Source of the DNA: Nocardia testacea NBRC 100365 | GTDB lineage: Bacteria > Actinomycetota > Actinomycetes > Mycobacteriales > Mycobacteriaceae | Assembly: GCF_000308775.1 (NCBI RefSeq) | Contig: NZ_BAGJ01000267.1 | Span: 1 to 64,000, forward strand | DNA: 64,000 bases | Direction: 5' to 3' | In this document: positions 34,506-43,394 of the stretch, one piece after another | Numbering within the stretch: the first letter of the stretch is position 1 | Layout: each line of letters begins with the position of its first letter | Position numbers and translations under genes: made by a program | Notes under the pieces: model-generated | Databases searched by the model: none | The model's input: the letters and a program-made list of their open reading frames with translations, nothing else | What the model was told of the DNA's origin: nothing

Positions 34506-35287
34506 GCGTCAAGGGTTGAGCGTCCGCATGAAGCTCACCCTCAGCTATGTCGGGTTTCTCATGCTCGCCGGCACCCCTGCTGCTCGCTGCTGTGTGGATG
34601 TTCCTTCTACGAGGAAGGTCGAATGCCCTATTCGTTCCCGATCTGTCCGACTTCCGGCGCGCCTTCGATCCAGGCAACTTCGGCGCAGCTGTCTTCGTCC
34701 CGGCGGCAGTGCTCGTGCTGCGGTTCCTGCTGGTGTTCGGCCTCGTAGGCGGGTGGATTCTCGCCGGGCGCGTGCTGGCCCCACCGACTCGAATCACCGA
34801 GGCCACCCGGACGGCCGCGAGCGGATCGCTTTCCCAGCGGATCCGGTTGCCGGGCCCCCGCGACGAGTTCCGCGAACTCGCCGACAGCTTCGACACCATG
34901 CTCGCCCAATTGGAAGCCCATGTAGCCGAACAGCGGAGATTCGCAGCCAACGCCTCCCACGAACTACGCACCCCGCTGGCGATCACACAGGCATTTCTCG
35001 ACGTGGCCGGCAACGATGCCGACAGCAACACCGCTGAACTCATCGAACGACTTCGCAACGTCAACACCCGAGCAATCGGCCTCGCCGAAGCATTACTGCG
35101 ACCTGAGCATGGCCGCCACTCAGGAAGGTCTGGCCGCGACGATGTCCGCGATCGCGCACTCCGGGGCTCGGCCAGTTCGTCTACCGGATGGCCGCACCAG
35201 AACAGCTCTGACTTTCACCATCGAACGTTCAACCATCTCGCAGAAAGACAGATCGTGACGCAACACCTGCAGGATCTGAAACTGTGA
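34498..35287 (+). pseudogene. Frameshifted and truncated sensor histidine kinase
   Basis: Cognate kinase of the response regulator, starting at GTG 34498 inside that gene's end. The first helix frame (MKLTLSYVGFLMLAG) breaks at a run of four C at 34574-34577, where three would restore LLLAAVWMF. The second frame carries the second helix, HAMP (VLAPPTRITEATRTAASGSL) and the H-box SHELRTPLAITQAFLDVA. A further shift near 35100 follows, and no HATPase domain (N, G1, G2 boxes) exists before the next gene. It cannot encode an active kinase. Confidence 0.8.
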
Positions 35288-35395
35288 GCCCTCGGCCCCG
35301 ATTGACTGCTGCCGCGGAGCAGTACGGGAAGCGCCCATACCGTCGCCGGGGCGGCTATTCTCCGAACAAGCCGTTGGTCGCGGCGTCATCTACCC

Positions 35396-36022
35396 TCAGA
35401 CCAGTTCGGGGACGCGCAGATGGGCGAGCGCGATCTCGAAATCGCCGACCTCGAGCACATTGACACCAGCTTGGCGGGTACCTTCGCGGCGTAGGGTCTC
35501 GAGTTGTTCGCGGTTTCGTTCGATCGCGTCGGAGCTGTCGAACGTCTCGCATGCGACGCCGCGTCCAGTTGCCCGGTCGATCAGTAGGCTCGTGCTGCAG
35601 AATCCCGGCATCTGTTCCAGTTGCGACGCCACCATGGACTTGTAGGTCTCGACCGCTGCGCCGAACCGGCCCGGATCGTCGGCCTTGGCCCACGTGAGCT
35701 GGGCGCACGCGCCCTCGCGTATGCGATGGTCACGGTGCATGGCCCCGACCTCCCACTGCTCGACCTGCGCCGAATCGGCACCGAACAGTTGGACGGCGCG
35801 GTCACGCAGCGATTGCACCTGATCGGCGCTCTCGCGCATCGCCTCCTCGGACTCCCACGATGTCGTCGCGATACAGCGACCTGACGCCCGGTCGATCAGC
35901 AGCGACATCCCGATACAGCCGGATATGGCCTCCAGGGCCGGCATCAACCGGTCACGGGTATGCGCGATGCCGGCGTCTATCGCGGAGGGCTTCGCTTGAA
36001 ATGTTGTAGAACGTGCGTACAC
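35396..36022 (-). CDS. Tandem dimeric alpha-beta barrel (ABM-like) protein
   Basis: 208 residues made of two similar halves. Half one has SGCIGMSLLIDRASGRCIATTSWES in pieces; half two repeats PGFCSTSLLIDRATGRGVACETF. The pattern is that of antibiotic-biosynthesis-monooxygenase-like ferredoxin folds fused in tandem. No cofactor motif is seen, so it may be a monooxygenase, haem-binding or stress protein of unknown role. Stand-alone gene, read leftward, ending 6 bp after a palindrome-free 110-bp gap from the kinase remnant. Confidence 0.75.
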   Translation of the reverse strand: MYARSTTFQAKPSAIDAGIAHTRDRLMPALEAISGCIGMSLLIDRASGRCIATTSWESEEAMRESADQVQSLRDRAVQLFGADSAQVEQWEVGAMHRDHRIREGACAQLTWAKADDPGRFGAAVETYKSMVASQLEQMPGFCSTSLLIDRATGRGVACETFDSSDAIERNREQLETLRREGTRQAGVNVLEVGDFEIALAHLRVPELV

Positions 36023-36583
36023 GACCCACTCCCTCTGTGCTCAGGGCAGCGCCCCGGTGGCACCACCGATGCCCCCACACTCCTCCGGCACGACGGCCAT
36101 AGCAATAGCCAGGAAATAACCGATATCGATTCCGTCGGAAGCGCCCCTGATGCGCTCGAGGGCCGCTCCGGCCGACCGGCTTCCAGCCCGGCAAGTTTCG
36201 ATGGACCTTGCTCGACATTCTCATCACGTCCAGCCCGGAAAGCTGTCAGGAAATCGCGGTTACCTGCAACGATAAAGCATTGAGTTCAGTCAACTGGGAA
36301 AACCGGTCGCTGCCGAACGAGCCGCCGCACGCTGTCCATGGCACTGCTCATCCGGCGCGGCTCCAACGCAGCCTGCGCCTACGCCGCCGAGACTCGACAC
36401 GTCGACCCAATGGCGGATTGCCACCGGACTGGAAGGTATGGGCTGGTGCCGGTAGTCGCCTCACTTCGTGTGTCGACCAGTACGCTGGTCATTGGTCCCG
36501 GTGATTGCCGAGCCCCTCGAGGCCTCTCCGCGGTCCTGTTTTCTCGAATCGCGATGTCGCCCGAATCACTCGGAGAGGCGAAT
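36023..36583. other. 561-bp leader region of the sigma factor gene
   Basis: No convincing gene; the open frame that extends the sigma gene upstream lacks family similarity. The region 36050-36300 is less GC-rich than its surroundings and probably holds the promoters of both divergent genes. I cannot assign boxes with confidence. Confidence 0.4.
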
Positions 36584-37642
36584 GTGGCAACTACAGCAGG
36601 CAAAACAAATGGCCGAGATTCCACCGGCACCTCGGCGGAGCAAGATGACATTGCGGACGACATCTGGGACGAGGACGAGTCTCCGGCGCTGCGTCGGGCG
36701 CGCAAGGAAGCCGAGTTCGCCGCCGGTGGGGACTCGACACGGGCGTATCTGAAGCAGATCGGGCGAGTTCCGCTACTCTCCGCGGCCGAGGAGGTCGATC
36801 TCGCGGTCCGGATCGAAGTCGGCCTGTATGCGGTGCAGAAACTGCAGGCCGAATGCGAGGGGCCCGCGGGTGTCACCTTCGCGCGTCACCGAGATCTGAC
36901 CTGGATCGTACAGGACGGCATCGCGGCCAAAGATCATCTGCTCGAGGCAAACCTGCGGCTGGTGGTGTCGATCGCAAAACGGTACACCGGGCGGGGCACG
37001 GCCTTCCTCGACCTGATCCAGGAGGGCAATCTGGGTCTGGTGCGGGCGGTCGAAAAGTTCGACTACAGCAGAGGTTTCAAGTTCTCGACTTATGCCACAT
37101 GGTGGATTCGCCAGGCGATTTCTCGCGCTATGGCCGACCAGGCACGCACCATACGAATCCCCGTGCACGTGGTGGAGATCATCAACAAGCTCGGCCGTGT
37201 GGAGCGCGAACTGCTTCAGCAGCTGGGCCGCGAGGCAACAGACCGAGAGCTTGCGGCAGAATTGGGTATCGCCCCCGAGAAGGTTCTCGAGGTTCGGCAA
37301 ATCGCACGGGAGCCGATCTCGTTGGACCAGACGTTCGGTGACGAGGGCACGACCCAGTTCGGCGATTTCATCGAAGACTCCGAGGCTGTCGTAGCCGTCG
37401 AGAAGGTAGCGTTCACCCTGCTGCAGGAGCAGTTGCGGTCGGTACTCGACACGCTCAGCGAGCGCGAAGCCGGTGTCGTGCGCCTGCGTTACGGCCTGGG
37501 TGATGGGCAGCCTCGAACGCTCGACGACATCGGGAAGGTCTACGGCGTCACCCGTGAGCGGATCCGGCAGATCGAGGCGAAAACGATGTCTAAGCTACGT
37601 CACCCGTCGCGCGCACAGTTGCTTCGGGATTATCTCGAATAG
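36584..37642 (+). CDS. Group 2 sigma-70 factor (SigB/HrdB-like)
   Basis: 352 residues. Region 1.2 STRAYLKQIGRVPLLSAAEE, region 2 NLRLVVSIAKRYTGRG, FLDLIQEGNLGLVRAVEKFD, TYATWWIRQAISRAMADQ, region 3 and region 4.2 VTRERIRQIEAKTMSKLRHP. It lacks the long acidic region 1.1 of a primary sigma factor and is close in size to mycobacterial SigB, so it is an alternative group 2 factor. I take GTG at 36584 because CGGAGAGG stands 8 bases before it; the ATG at 36554 is a weaker choice. Likely used in stress or stationary phase. Confidence 0.88.
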   Translation: MATTAGKTNGRDSTGTSAEQDDIADDIWDEDESPALRRARKEAEFAAGGDSTRAYLKQIGRVPLLSAAEEVDLAVRIEVGLYAVQKLQAECEGPAGVTFARHRDLTWIVQDGIAAKDHLLEANLRLVVSIAKRYTGRGTAFLDLIQEGNLGLVRAVEKFDYSRGFKFSTYATWWIRQAISRAMADQARTIRIPVHVVEIINKLGRVERELLQQLGREATDRELAAELGIAPEKVLEVRQIAREPISLDQTFGDEGTTQFGDFIEDSEAVVAVEKVAFTLLQEQLRSVLDTLSEREAGVVRLRYGLGDGQPRTLDDIGKVYGVTRERIRQIEAKTMSKLRHPSRAQLLRDYLE

Positions 37643-37747
37643 AGGCAATGGTTCTGCGGACGGTTGAAGGCCGGCAGCGGGCCCAGCCGCAATTGTCCAG
37701 CGTTATGGGGAACACCGCGAGTTCAGCGTCGGCCCGGTCTCCGGTGT

Positions 37748-38842
37748 TCAGCGGCGGTGGTGCGGGTATTGCGGTAGGCGCTGTTGTAAAGACAGGATCG
37801 CGGGGTTCTGGATCGTGCCGTTGCGGATCTCGATCGCGCGTCGGACGGTTTCGTGATCGTCCCAGGTGGAGTGTTCGGAAAGGACCGACCGCAGGTGCGG
37901 CAGCAGCGCTTCGCTGATCTCCCAGGTCGCCGAGTTCCACAGGTAGGACGGGCTGTGATCGACAGCGTAGTAGGTGATCCCGTCGCCGACCGGGAAGGTC
38001 GGCCGGGTGAAGGTCGTGGGCTGCGCCCAGCTGAAGCCCATGGCTTCGTCGCAGGAGACGTCGACGATGAGGCTACCCGGAGCAAAAGCGGCGAGGTCGT
38101 CTTCGATGAGGAAGGTCAGCGGCGCGTCGGTGTCCTGTAGCACGCAATTGACGACGATGTCGTGCTCGGCGAGGAACCCGGCCAACGGCACCCGGCCGGG
38201 TTCGGTGTGTGCGTAGCTGCGACGCGGGTCGCCCGGGTTGTTCGCGTCGTGGTCGAAATGCACCATGGTGGCCGAATGGATCGGCGAACCGACGGTGCTG
38301 AGGCCACGGGCGGTGAGAACCCTGACGTCGTGGATCCCGTGGGCGTTCAGCGCGGTCACCGCGCCGCGCGCGGTTGCCCCGAACCCGATCACCGCCGCTC
38401 GCAGTCGGCGGCCGTAGTCCCCGGTCGACCCGGTCAACTGCAAGGCGTGCAGCACCGAGCAGTAGCCGGCCAGCTCGTTGTTCTTGTGGAAGACGTGCAG
38501 TCCGAACGAGCCGTCGCGTCGCCAGTGGTTCATCGCCTCGAACGCGATCACGGTCAGTCGACGGTCGATGGCAAGTTGGGTGAGCTCGGCGTCCTGCACA
38601 CAGTGGGGCCAGCCCCACAGCACCTGGCCGGTCCGCAGTTCGGCGACGTCGTCCCGCAGCGGCTTGGCCAGCAGGATGACCTCGCACTCGGCGATGAGCT
38701 GCTCGCGTGTGCGCATCCCTGCAATCGTGCCCGCCAATTGTTCGTCGGGCACGCCGAAGGGTTCACCGTAGCCGTGTTCGAGGTAGATGGATTTCCGGAG
38801 ATCCGCGTCGATCCGGTCGAGGTGGTGTGGGTGGATCGGCAA
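37748..38842 (-). CDS. AlaDH/PNT-family dehydrogenase, carboxyethylornithine synthase-like
   Basis: 364 residues from TTG at 38842, resembling N5-(carboxyethyl)ornithine synthase/alanine dehydrogenase proteins. The NAD fold is at AAVIGFGATARGAV (about 168-181), with ILLAKPL, EAMNHWRRDG and VDVSCDEAMGFSW as further landmarks. The family N-terminus continues upstream in frame: LGVIARSRKENEQRLPIHP, with the substrate-site Arg/Lys, but no ATG, GTG or TTG precedes it before a stop at 38929. A CTG at 38899 is the best candidate start. So the gene either uses CTG or has lost its start. Reaction inferred from family. Confidence 0.75.
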   Translation of the reverse strand: MPIHPHHLDRIDADLRKSIYLEHGYGEPFGVPDEQLAGTIAGMRTREQLIAECEVILLAKPLRDDVAELRTGQVLWGWPHCVQDAELTQLAIDRRLTVIAFEAMNHWRRDGSFGLHVFHKNNELAGYCSVLHALQLTGSTGDYGRRLRAAVIGFGATARGAVTALNAHGIHDVRVLTARGLSTVGSPIHSATMVHFDHDANNPGDPRRSYAHTEPGRVPLAGFLAEHDIVVNCVLQDTDAPLTFLIEDDLAAFAPGSLIVDVSCDEAMGFSWAQPTTFTRPTFPVGDGITYYAVDHSPSYLWNSATWEISEALLPHLRSVLSEHSTWDDHETVRRAIEIRNGTIQNPAILSLQQRLPQYPHHRR

Positions 38843-39106
38843 CCGCTGTTCGTTCTCTTTTCGTGAACGCGCGATGACGCCGAGACTGAGCTGGTGCAGC
38901 GGAGGCCCCTTTGATAGGAACCAGTTCTAGCACACCCGCGGCAATCGTCTTGTACTCGGGTGGTGTCCGGTCCAGGTCTCGCGCAGCACGCCCGCACCTC
39001 CGCCGGCACGCACCAGAACAACAACGACAGCACGCAGCCCGCTGCATTGTCGTCGAGGCGGCGATCAAGGTCGGTGGCGTGATTGTGGAGAGATCCACTC
39101 CCGGAA

Positions 39107-39130
39107 GGCTGCCAGGATTTCCTGGCAGCC
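39107..39130. terminator. Hairpin downstream of the small basic gene
   Basis: GGCTGCCAGGA and TCCTGGCAGCC form an 11-bp perfect stem with a 2-base loop. It lies in a long non-coding stretch (38900-39691), between the dehydrogenase start and the end of the 38-residue gene, both leftward. No T-run follows. Could be a terminator or an RNA structure. Confidence 0.4.
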
Positions 39131-39691
39131 GATAAGCTGTCACGAAATTCAGGCACTATTTTTTCAACAATGGTCCCGGATCAGCCGAGGACTCGGGCAC
39201 ATTCGGAGATCCTGTCAGGCAAGGCCGGCATGCCCGTTCCAAGCGCTCCAGCAGATCGAGGTAATCACCGACGAAATCGTCGAAGCCGAACACCAGCGCA
39301 TCGAAGCTGTGTGCCAGACCCGTGCAGACGGAGCTTCCTGGAGCGATGCCGCCGCGCCGCGCACACTACCCGGCAGTCCGCACATGAGCGCTGGCCGAAA
39401 CCGTGAGAACAATTCGCGTCGACGCGACCGAGATCGAAGCACTGACCACTCCGGCAATCGAGGCGATTTCTGCGCCACGACTTCTCGCTCGGGCGTCCAC
39501 GTCTTCGTGGCGAGTGGACAACGCCCCCCGGTACCGCTGCCTCCTCCATTGTCGCCGGCGCGTACCCGTGGGCTTGATCCGGGCCGTGACGACCCCGGGA
39601 AGGATTCGTTCGTCGACCCGGCACGACATCGATCTTCCCGCGTCGGAGCCGAGCCGGGAGGGCTGAGCTCCGACGACGGAGAGGGGTATGT

Positions 39692-39808
39692 CTATTTGCG
39701 CTTCTTGCCCCTGTTCTCCAGGGCTTCGACACCGGATTCGGTCGCGGCTGACTTGGCCTTCTTCTCCGCTCGTTTCTCCTTGAGCGATTTCCCCTGCTTT
39801 TTGGACAT
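39692..39808 (-). CDS. Very small, highly basic protein
   Basis: 38 residues, 14 of them Lys or Arg: MSKKQGKSLKEKRAEKKAK at the start, GVEALENRGKKRK at the end. It resembles short Lys-rich conserved proteins of mycolate bacteria, which are possibly nucleic-acid or ribosome associated. The start at 39808 gives the natural MSKK N-terminus; a longer frame to 39973 adds an unlike, Cys-containing leader. No clear ribosome site. Coding status is probable because of the codon pattern in an otherwise empty region. Confidence 0.5.
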   Translation of the reverse strand: MSKKQGKSLKEKRAEKKAKSAATESGVEALENRGKKRK

Positions 39809-41503
39809 CGTGCTACGCGGAGATTTATCGGACAACTGGGCATCCTTTGTTTGCGAGACCTCGGCGGTCTCGTTCCCTCGACAGTACGCTTCCGGAAGGT
39901 TCCAGCCCGGGCAGAGCGAGGCGAGCCGGCACTCGAGGGTTTCCTCGACGAGCGCGGATTGTTTGCCCGACAACGCATCCGGCCTCAGCCGAACAGACCG
40001 TCGCTAAGGGCGGTCGGCAGCGCCGCTGCCCTTTGCTGCCGCAACCGCATGGCCGTATCGCTCCCGCCGTGCGGCGACGGGCGGTGCGCTTACCTGACGG
40101 TCCCTCGGGCACGCTGTGAGCGATATTGGAAAGTGTCGCACCGAGGTGGCGGCGTTACACGGCTGTCAGCGGGTCGAACACAAGTCGGTGCACGTGCGCG
40201 ACATGTCCCGGCGCGCTGTCCACCAGCTTCTGTCGGCCTTGGGGGCAGGCAGGGAAGCCAGGCCCTGTATGCGCAGACCGCCACCGTTTGACCTGCACAT
40301 ATTCGTTTCTGTCGACGGTTCACAGCCGTTCGCGGATCGGGAAATCTAGTTGACCTGCGGAAACGCGGTAGCAGGTTGTGCCCTCGGCGGGATTCGCAAA
40401 ACATGGGCAAGTGGGAAACGCCTGGTCATAGTGGGCACCTACCGGATGTGACGACACCGGCTGGTCAGGGCATGTATCGATCAGGTTGTCACGGAAGGCT
40501 GTAATCATGGGGCGCCTCGGCGACGGTGGGCCAGTGCAGGCAACGCGAACAGAAAAGGCTATGGACCGTCGAATCAATCGGCGGCGATCGGGTGGTCGTG
40601 GCGCATGATTTCGTCCCACCAGCCGGCCAGTGGGCTGGGCTCGGGCCAGCGCACTACGGCCGGCTCAGCACCTGTCACAACGCTGGATGTGCCGCCTCGA
40701 ACGGTATCGGCCTTGTCGCGTATCACTGCGTTCTCCTGTCATGCCCGCCAGACGCGGGACTTGCGGTGCGACCCCTTGCGGGGGACTACCTCGAACCGAA
40801 CCCGACGTCGAACTGAACCGGAGCGGGCCGGTCCGGATGCTCCGCCGGTTCGCGTCACGCCGGCGCTCGGCCGGGCGAGTGCGGCGAACGGAGGAAACCG
40901 CTCGAAACAGTGCGGGTCTCGCCGATGCGCGCGGTATGAGATCACTGACCATGCCGCCGGTACCCCAGCGGATATCGGCTCCTGTATCAGCCGTGTAGAA
41001 GATGGCGGGCCGATAGTCCTCGAGTCGATATCAATCCAAGTAAACCCTGCGCAGAACCCGGCGTCAACTATGTAGGCCTACAATGGCTGATGGCAATGAT
41101 TTTTCACAAGGCGAGGCGGCTGTCGACTCAGGGCTATACGACCCGTTCAGGGCTGTCCGACGGGGCTCCCGCCCCGTTTACGACGGCGACGGCATCGGCA
41201 CTCCCGGCGCCTTCACATGATCGTGCCGAAAACTCGTCACCGAGCGCGAAGGTGTTGGCTCATGAGCATCACCGCGCACGGCACCGGCCGGATCGGATAC
41301 GCGCCGATCGCACTCGGGCCGTCACGGACCGTTCCTCGTCCCCCGGTGCCGGGGAATGGGTTTCGCCATCTCGCGGCGGGATTTGCGTGGACCCTGTATT
41401 CGGGTACCTGCTCGCCGAACTTGTCACCGCCACGCAGCTGATGCCGGGGCTCGGCGCCGACGGTCGGCGGTTACCGGCGCTGGACGCGGCGCCCATCCTG
41501 TGC
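39809..41503. other. 1.7-kb gene-poor, probably decayed region
   Basis: No frame on either strand has a recognisable motif. The region contains a degenerate copy of the tRNA-Arg flank (40334-40396) and a TGTAGGCCTACA palindrome (41071-41082). Less GC-rich patches alternate with Arg-rich shadow frames. It looks like the outer edge of an old insertion. Confidence 0.45.
40334..40396. repeat. Degenerate copy of the tRNA-Arg attachment flank
   Basis: 63 bp that align with 48865-48928 at all but about six bases and one gap. Shared blocks include GTTGACCTGCGGAAACGC and GTGCCCTCGGC. The right part corresponds to the last 20 or so bases of tRNA-Arg(CCT). The match stops after GATTCG, so most of the tRNA half is missing. 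Probably the scar of an older integration at the same tRNA. Confidence 0.65.
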
Positions 41504-41521
41504 CTACGTTGTAGATCTACA
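41504..41521. promoter_or_regulatory. Overlapping palindromes upstream of TetR gene 1
   Basis: CTAC-GTT-GTAG (41504-41514) overlaps TGTAGATCTACA (41510-41521), 35-52 bp before the GTG at 41556. The second TetR gene has CTAC-ATC-GTAG at nearly the same distance. Likely autoregulatory operator. Confidence 0.6.
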
Positions 41522-41555
41522 TTTCGGATATCAACCCGGAGAATGGAGCGCCTTC

Positions 41556-42323
41556 GTGATTGCCGACCCCTCGGGCAGCCGCAGGAAAGCCGGTGCCGGC
41601 CGCCGGGACAGTCCGGTGACCCGGGCGGCTGTACTTGATGCGGCGCTCGTGATCGTCGACCGCGACGGGATCGACGGGTTGTCGATGCGGCGCCTGGCCG
41701 AGGCGGTGGGTCGTGATCCGATGGTGATCTACCGGCATGTGCCGAACAAGGCGGCGGTGCTCGACGGTGTCGCGGAGGTGGTGTTCGCCGAATTGTCGGT
41801 CGATGCCACGGCCTCCGATTGGGTCGCCGAAGTGCGCCGCGTTGCCCGGGAGTTCCGGCGAGTGGCGTTGGCGCATCCGCGGGTGGTGCCGCTGCTGGTG
41901 ACCCGGCCGCTGGCGACCCCCCTGGGGCAGCGCCCGCCGGCGGTGGTGCGGCCGCTGGAGGACATGCTCGCGCTGCTCACCCGAGCCGGGTACACCGTGG
42001 TCGACGCGTTGCACATCTATCGCGCGCTGTTCGGGTTCCTCTACGGGCACGTCCTCAACGAGTTGCAGGAGATCGTGGAGCGCCCGGAGGAGACCGATGA
42101 CCTGCTTCGGCTGGGTTTGTATCGGCTGCCGATCGGTGAATTCCCGCTCGTCCGGGGTTTGGCGCCGGTGCTCGCGGCCTATGACGGCGCGGTGGAACTC
42201 GAACGTGGGCTGGACATCCTGCTGGCCGGCCTCGCGGCGACGATGCCCGGGCCGCATCCCGCGGCACTGCGGCCGGGTGACGCAGTCCTGCCGGGTCCGG
42301 GCGATGCGCCCGCGGCCGGGTGA
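41556..42323 (+). CDS. TetR-family regulator, copy 1
   Basis: 255 residues. N-terminal HTH at about 22-68 (RAAVLDAALVIVDRDGIDGL, RRLAEAVGRDPMVIYRHVPNK) and a C-terminal domain of the tetracycline-repressor type (ALAHPRVVPLLVTRPLATPL, ALHIYRALFGFLYGHVLNE). It converges with a close paralogue 7 bp downstream; 117 bp of the two genes are identical apart from two bases, in inverted orientation. GTG at 41556. The palindromes just upstream suggest it controls itself and perhaps the desaturase. Ligand unknown. Confidence 0.9.
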   Translation: MIADPSGSRRKAGAGRRDSPVTRAAVLDAALVIVDRDGIDGLSMRRLAEAVGRDPMVIYRHVPNKAAVLDGVAEVVFAELSVDATASDWVAEVRRVAREFRRVALAHPRVVPLLVTRPLATPLGQRPPAVVRPLEDMLALLTRAGYTVVDALHIYRALFGFLYGHVLNELQEIVERPEETDDLLRLGLYRLPIGEFPLVRGLAPVLAAYDGAVELERGLDILLAGLAATMPGPHPAALRPGDAVLPGPGDAPAAG

Positions 42324-42741
42324 CGACGGGTCACCCCGGGTACTTCTGGCGTGGTGTAGCCGGGCGGATGGTGGTGGCGAGGCCGGCCAGCAGGGCGTCC
42401 AGGCCGCGTTCCAGTTCGGTGACACCGTCGTAGGCGGTCAACTGTGATGCGAGTCCGCGCAGGAGTGGGAACTCGCCGATCGGTAAATGGTGCAGGCCGA
42501 GTCGTAGCAGGTCCGTGGTTTCCTCGGGCCGGTCGACGATCTCCTGTACTTCGTTCAGGATGTGCCCGTAGAGGAACCCGAACAGCGCCCGATAGATGTG
42601 CAGGGCGTCGCTTCCGCTGCAATCGGCTCGGGTGAGCAGCGCGAGCATGTCCTCCAGCGGCCGCACCACCGTCGGCGGCCGCTGCCCCAGGGGGGTCGCC
42701 AGCGGCCGGGTCACCAGCAGCGGCACCACCCGCGGATGCGC
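41871..42741. repeat. Inverted 117-bp repeat within two TetR genes
   Basis: 41871-41987 and 42625-42741 are the same sequence in opposite orientation with two mismatches, inside the ligand-domain coding parts of the convergent TetR paralogues. The rest of the two genes is much more diverged. This points to recent gene conversion between them. Confidence 0.75.
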
Positions 42742-43074
42742 CACCGCGAGTCTGCGGAAATCCCGGGCGACCAGGCGGAGCTGGTGGCGCCAGTCGGGGT
42801 CGGTGGAGTCGACAGTCAGTTGCTCGAGCACGAACTCGGTGACGCCGTCGAGGAGTGCGGCCTTGTTGGCGGCGTGCCGGTAGAGCGCGGTCGGGTGGTG
42901 GCCGAGGCGGTTGCTCAGGCGTCGCATCGACAACCGGTCGATGCTGTCACGGTCGATGATGTCGAGTGCGGCGGCCAGGATGGCCGGGCGGGTCAGCGGA
43001 TGTGCACCGCGATTCTCCGTATGATCGTTCGGCCGGTCCCGCCCGTCGGACGGCCCGGCTCTCGTCTCGTTCAT
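42331..43074 (-). CDS. TetR-family regulator, copy 2
   Basis: 247 residues from the ATG at 43074. HTH RPAILAAALDIIDRDSIDRL and RRLSNRLGHHPTALYRHAANK, then the same tetracycline-repressor-like C-terminal domain as copy 1. The recognition helices differ (GHHPTALYRHA against GRDPMVIYRHV), so the two may read different variants of one site. It is divergent from the fatty-acid desaturase gene with 320 bp between, which contain the inverted repeats at 43117-43140. Likely repressor of the desaturase. Confidence 0.9.
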   Translation of the reverse strand: MNETRAGPSDGRDRPNDHTENRGAHPLTRPAILAAALDIIDRDSIDRLSMRRLSNRLGHHPTALYRHAANKAALLDGVTEFVLEQLTVDSTDPDWRHQLRLVARDFRRLAVAHPRVVPLLVTRPLATPLGQRPPTVVRPLEDMLALLTRADCSGSDALHIYRALFGFLYGHILNEVQEIVDRPEETTDLLRLGLHHLPIGEFPLLRGLASQLTAYDGVTELERGLDALLAGLATTIRPATPRQKYPG

Positions 43075-43116
43075 CGCACACGCCGCCTGTCCACCTTCTG
43101 TTGATAACAACGTAAT

Positions 43117-43140
43117 TCTACATCGTAGACAGACGATGTA
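43117..43140. promoter_or_regulatory. TetR operators between TetR gene 2 and the desaturase
   Basis: Two overlapping symmetric elements: TCTAC-ATC-GTAGA (43117-43129) and TACATCGT-N6-ACGATGTA (43119-43140, perfect 8-bp arms). They stand about 45-65 bp before the TetR ATG at 43074 and 255 bp before the desaturase ATG. The rest of this 320-bp gap is featureless. Confidence 0.65.
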
Positions 43141-43394
43141 TTTCCAGACTAGTCTGTGGACATAGCCGGGTTCATGCGTCGACCGGTCGGACGATCCGGA
43201 CGGCCGCGGCCCGATACGCATCCGGAGACGGGACCATTTCGATGGCCACGACAAGCAAGATCACCCACCGAGTTCGGGCAGCGAAGGCGAACATGTGCGA
43301 GCGCTGACCCGCTTCTTGCGCGCGGGCAATGGGTGCAGGCGCCCGGCGTCGGCTCGGCCACGGCGCAACTCCCGGCGATTCGAGGGGATGAACA

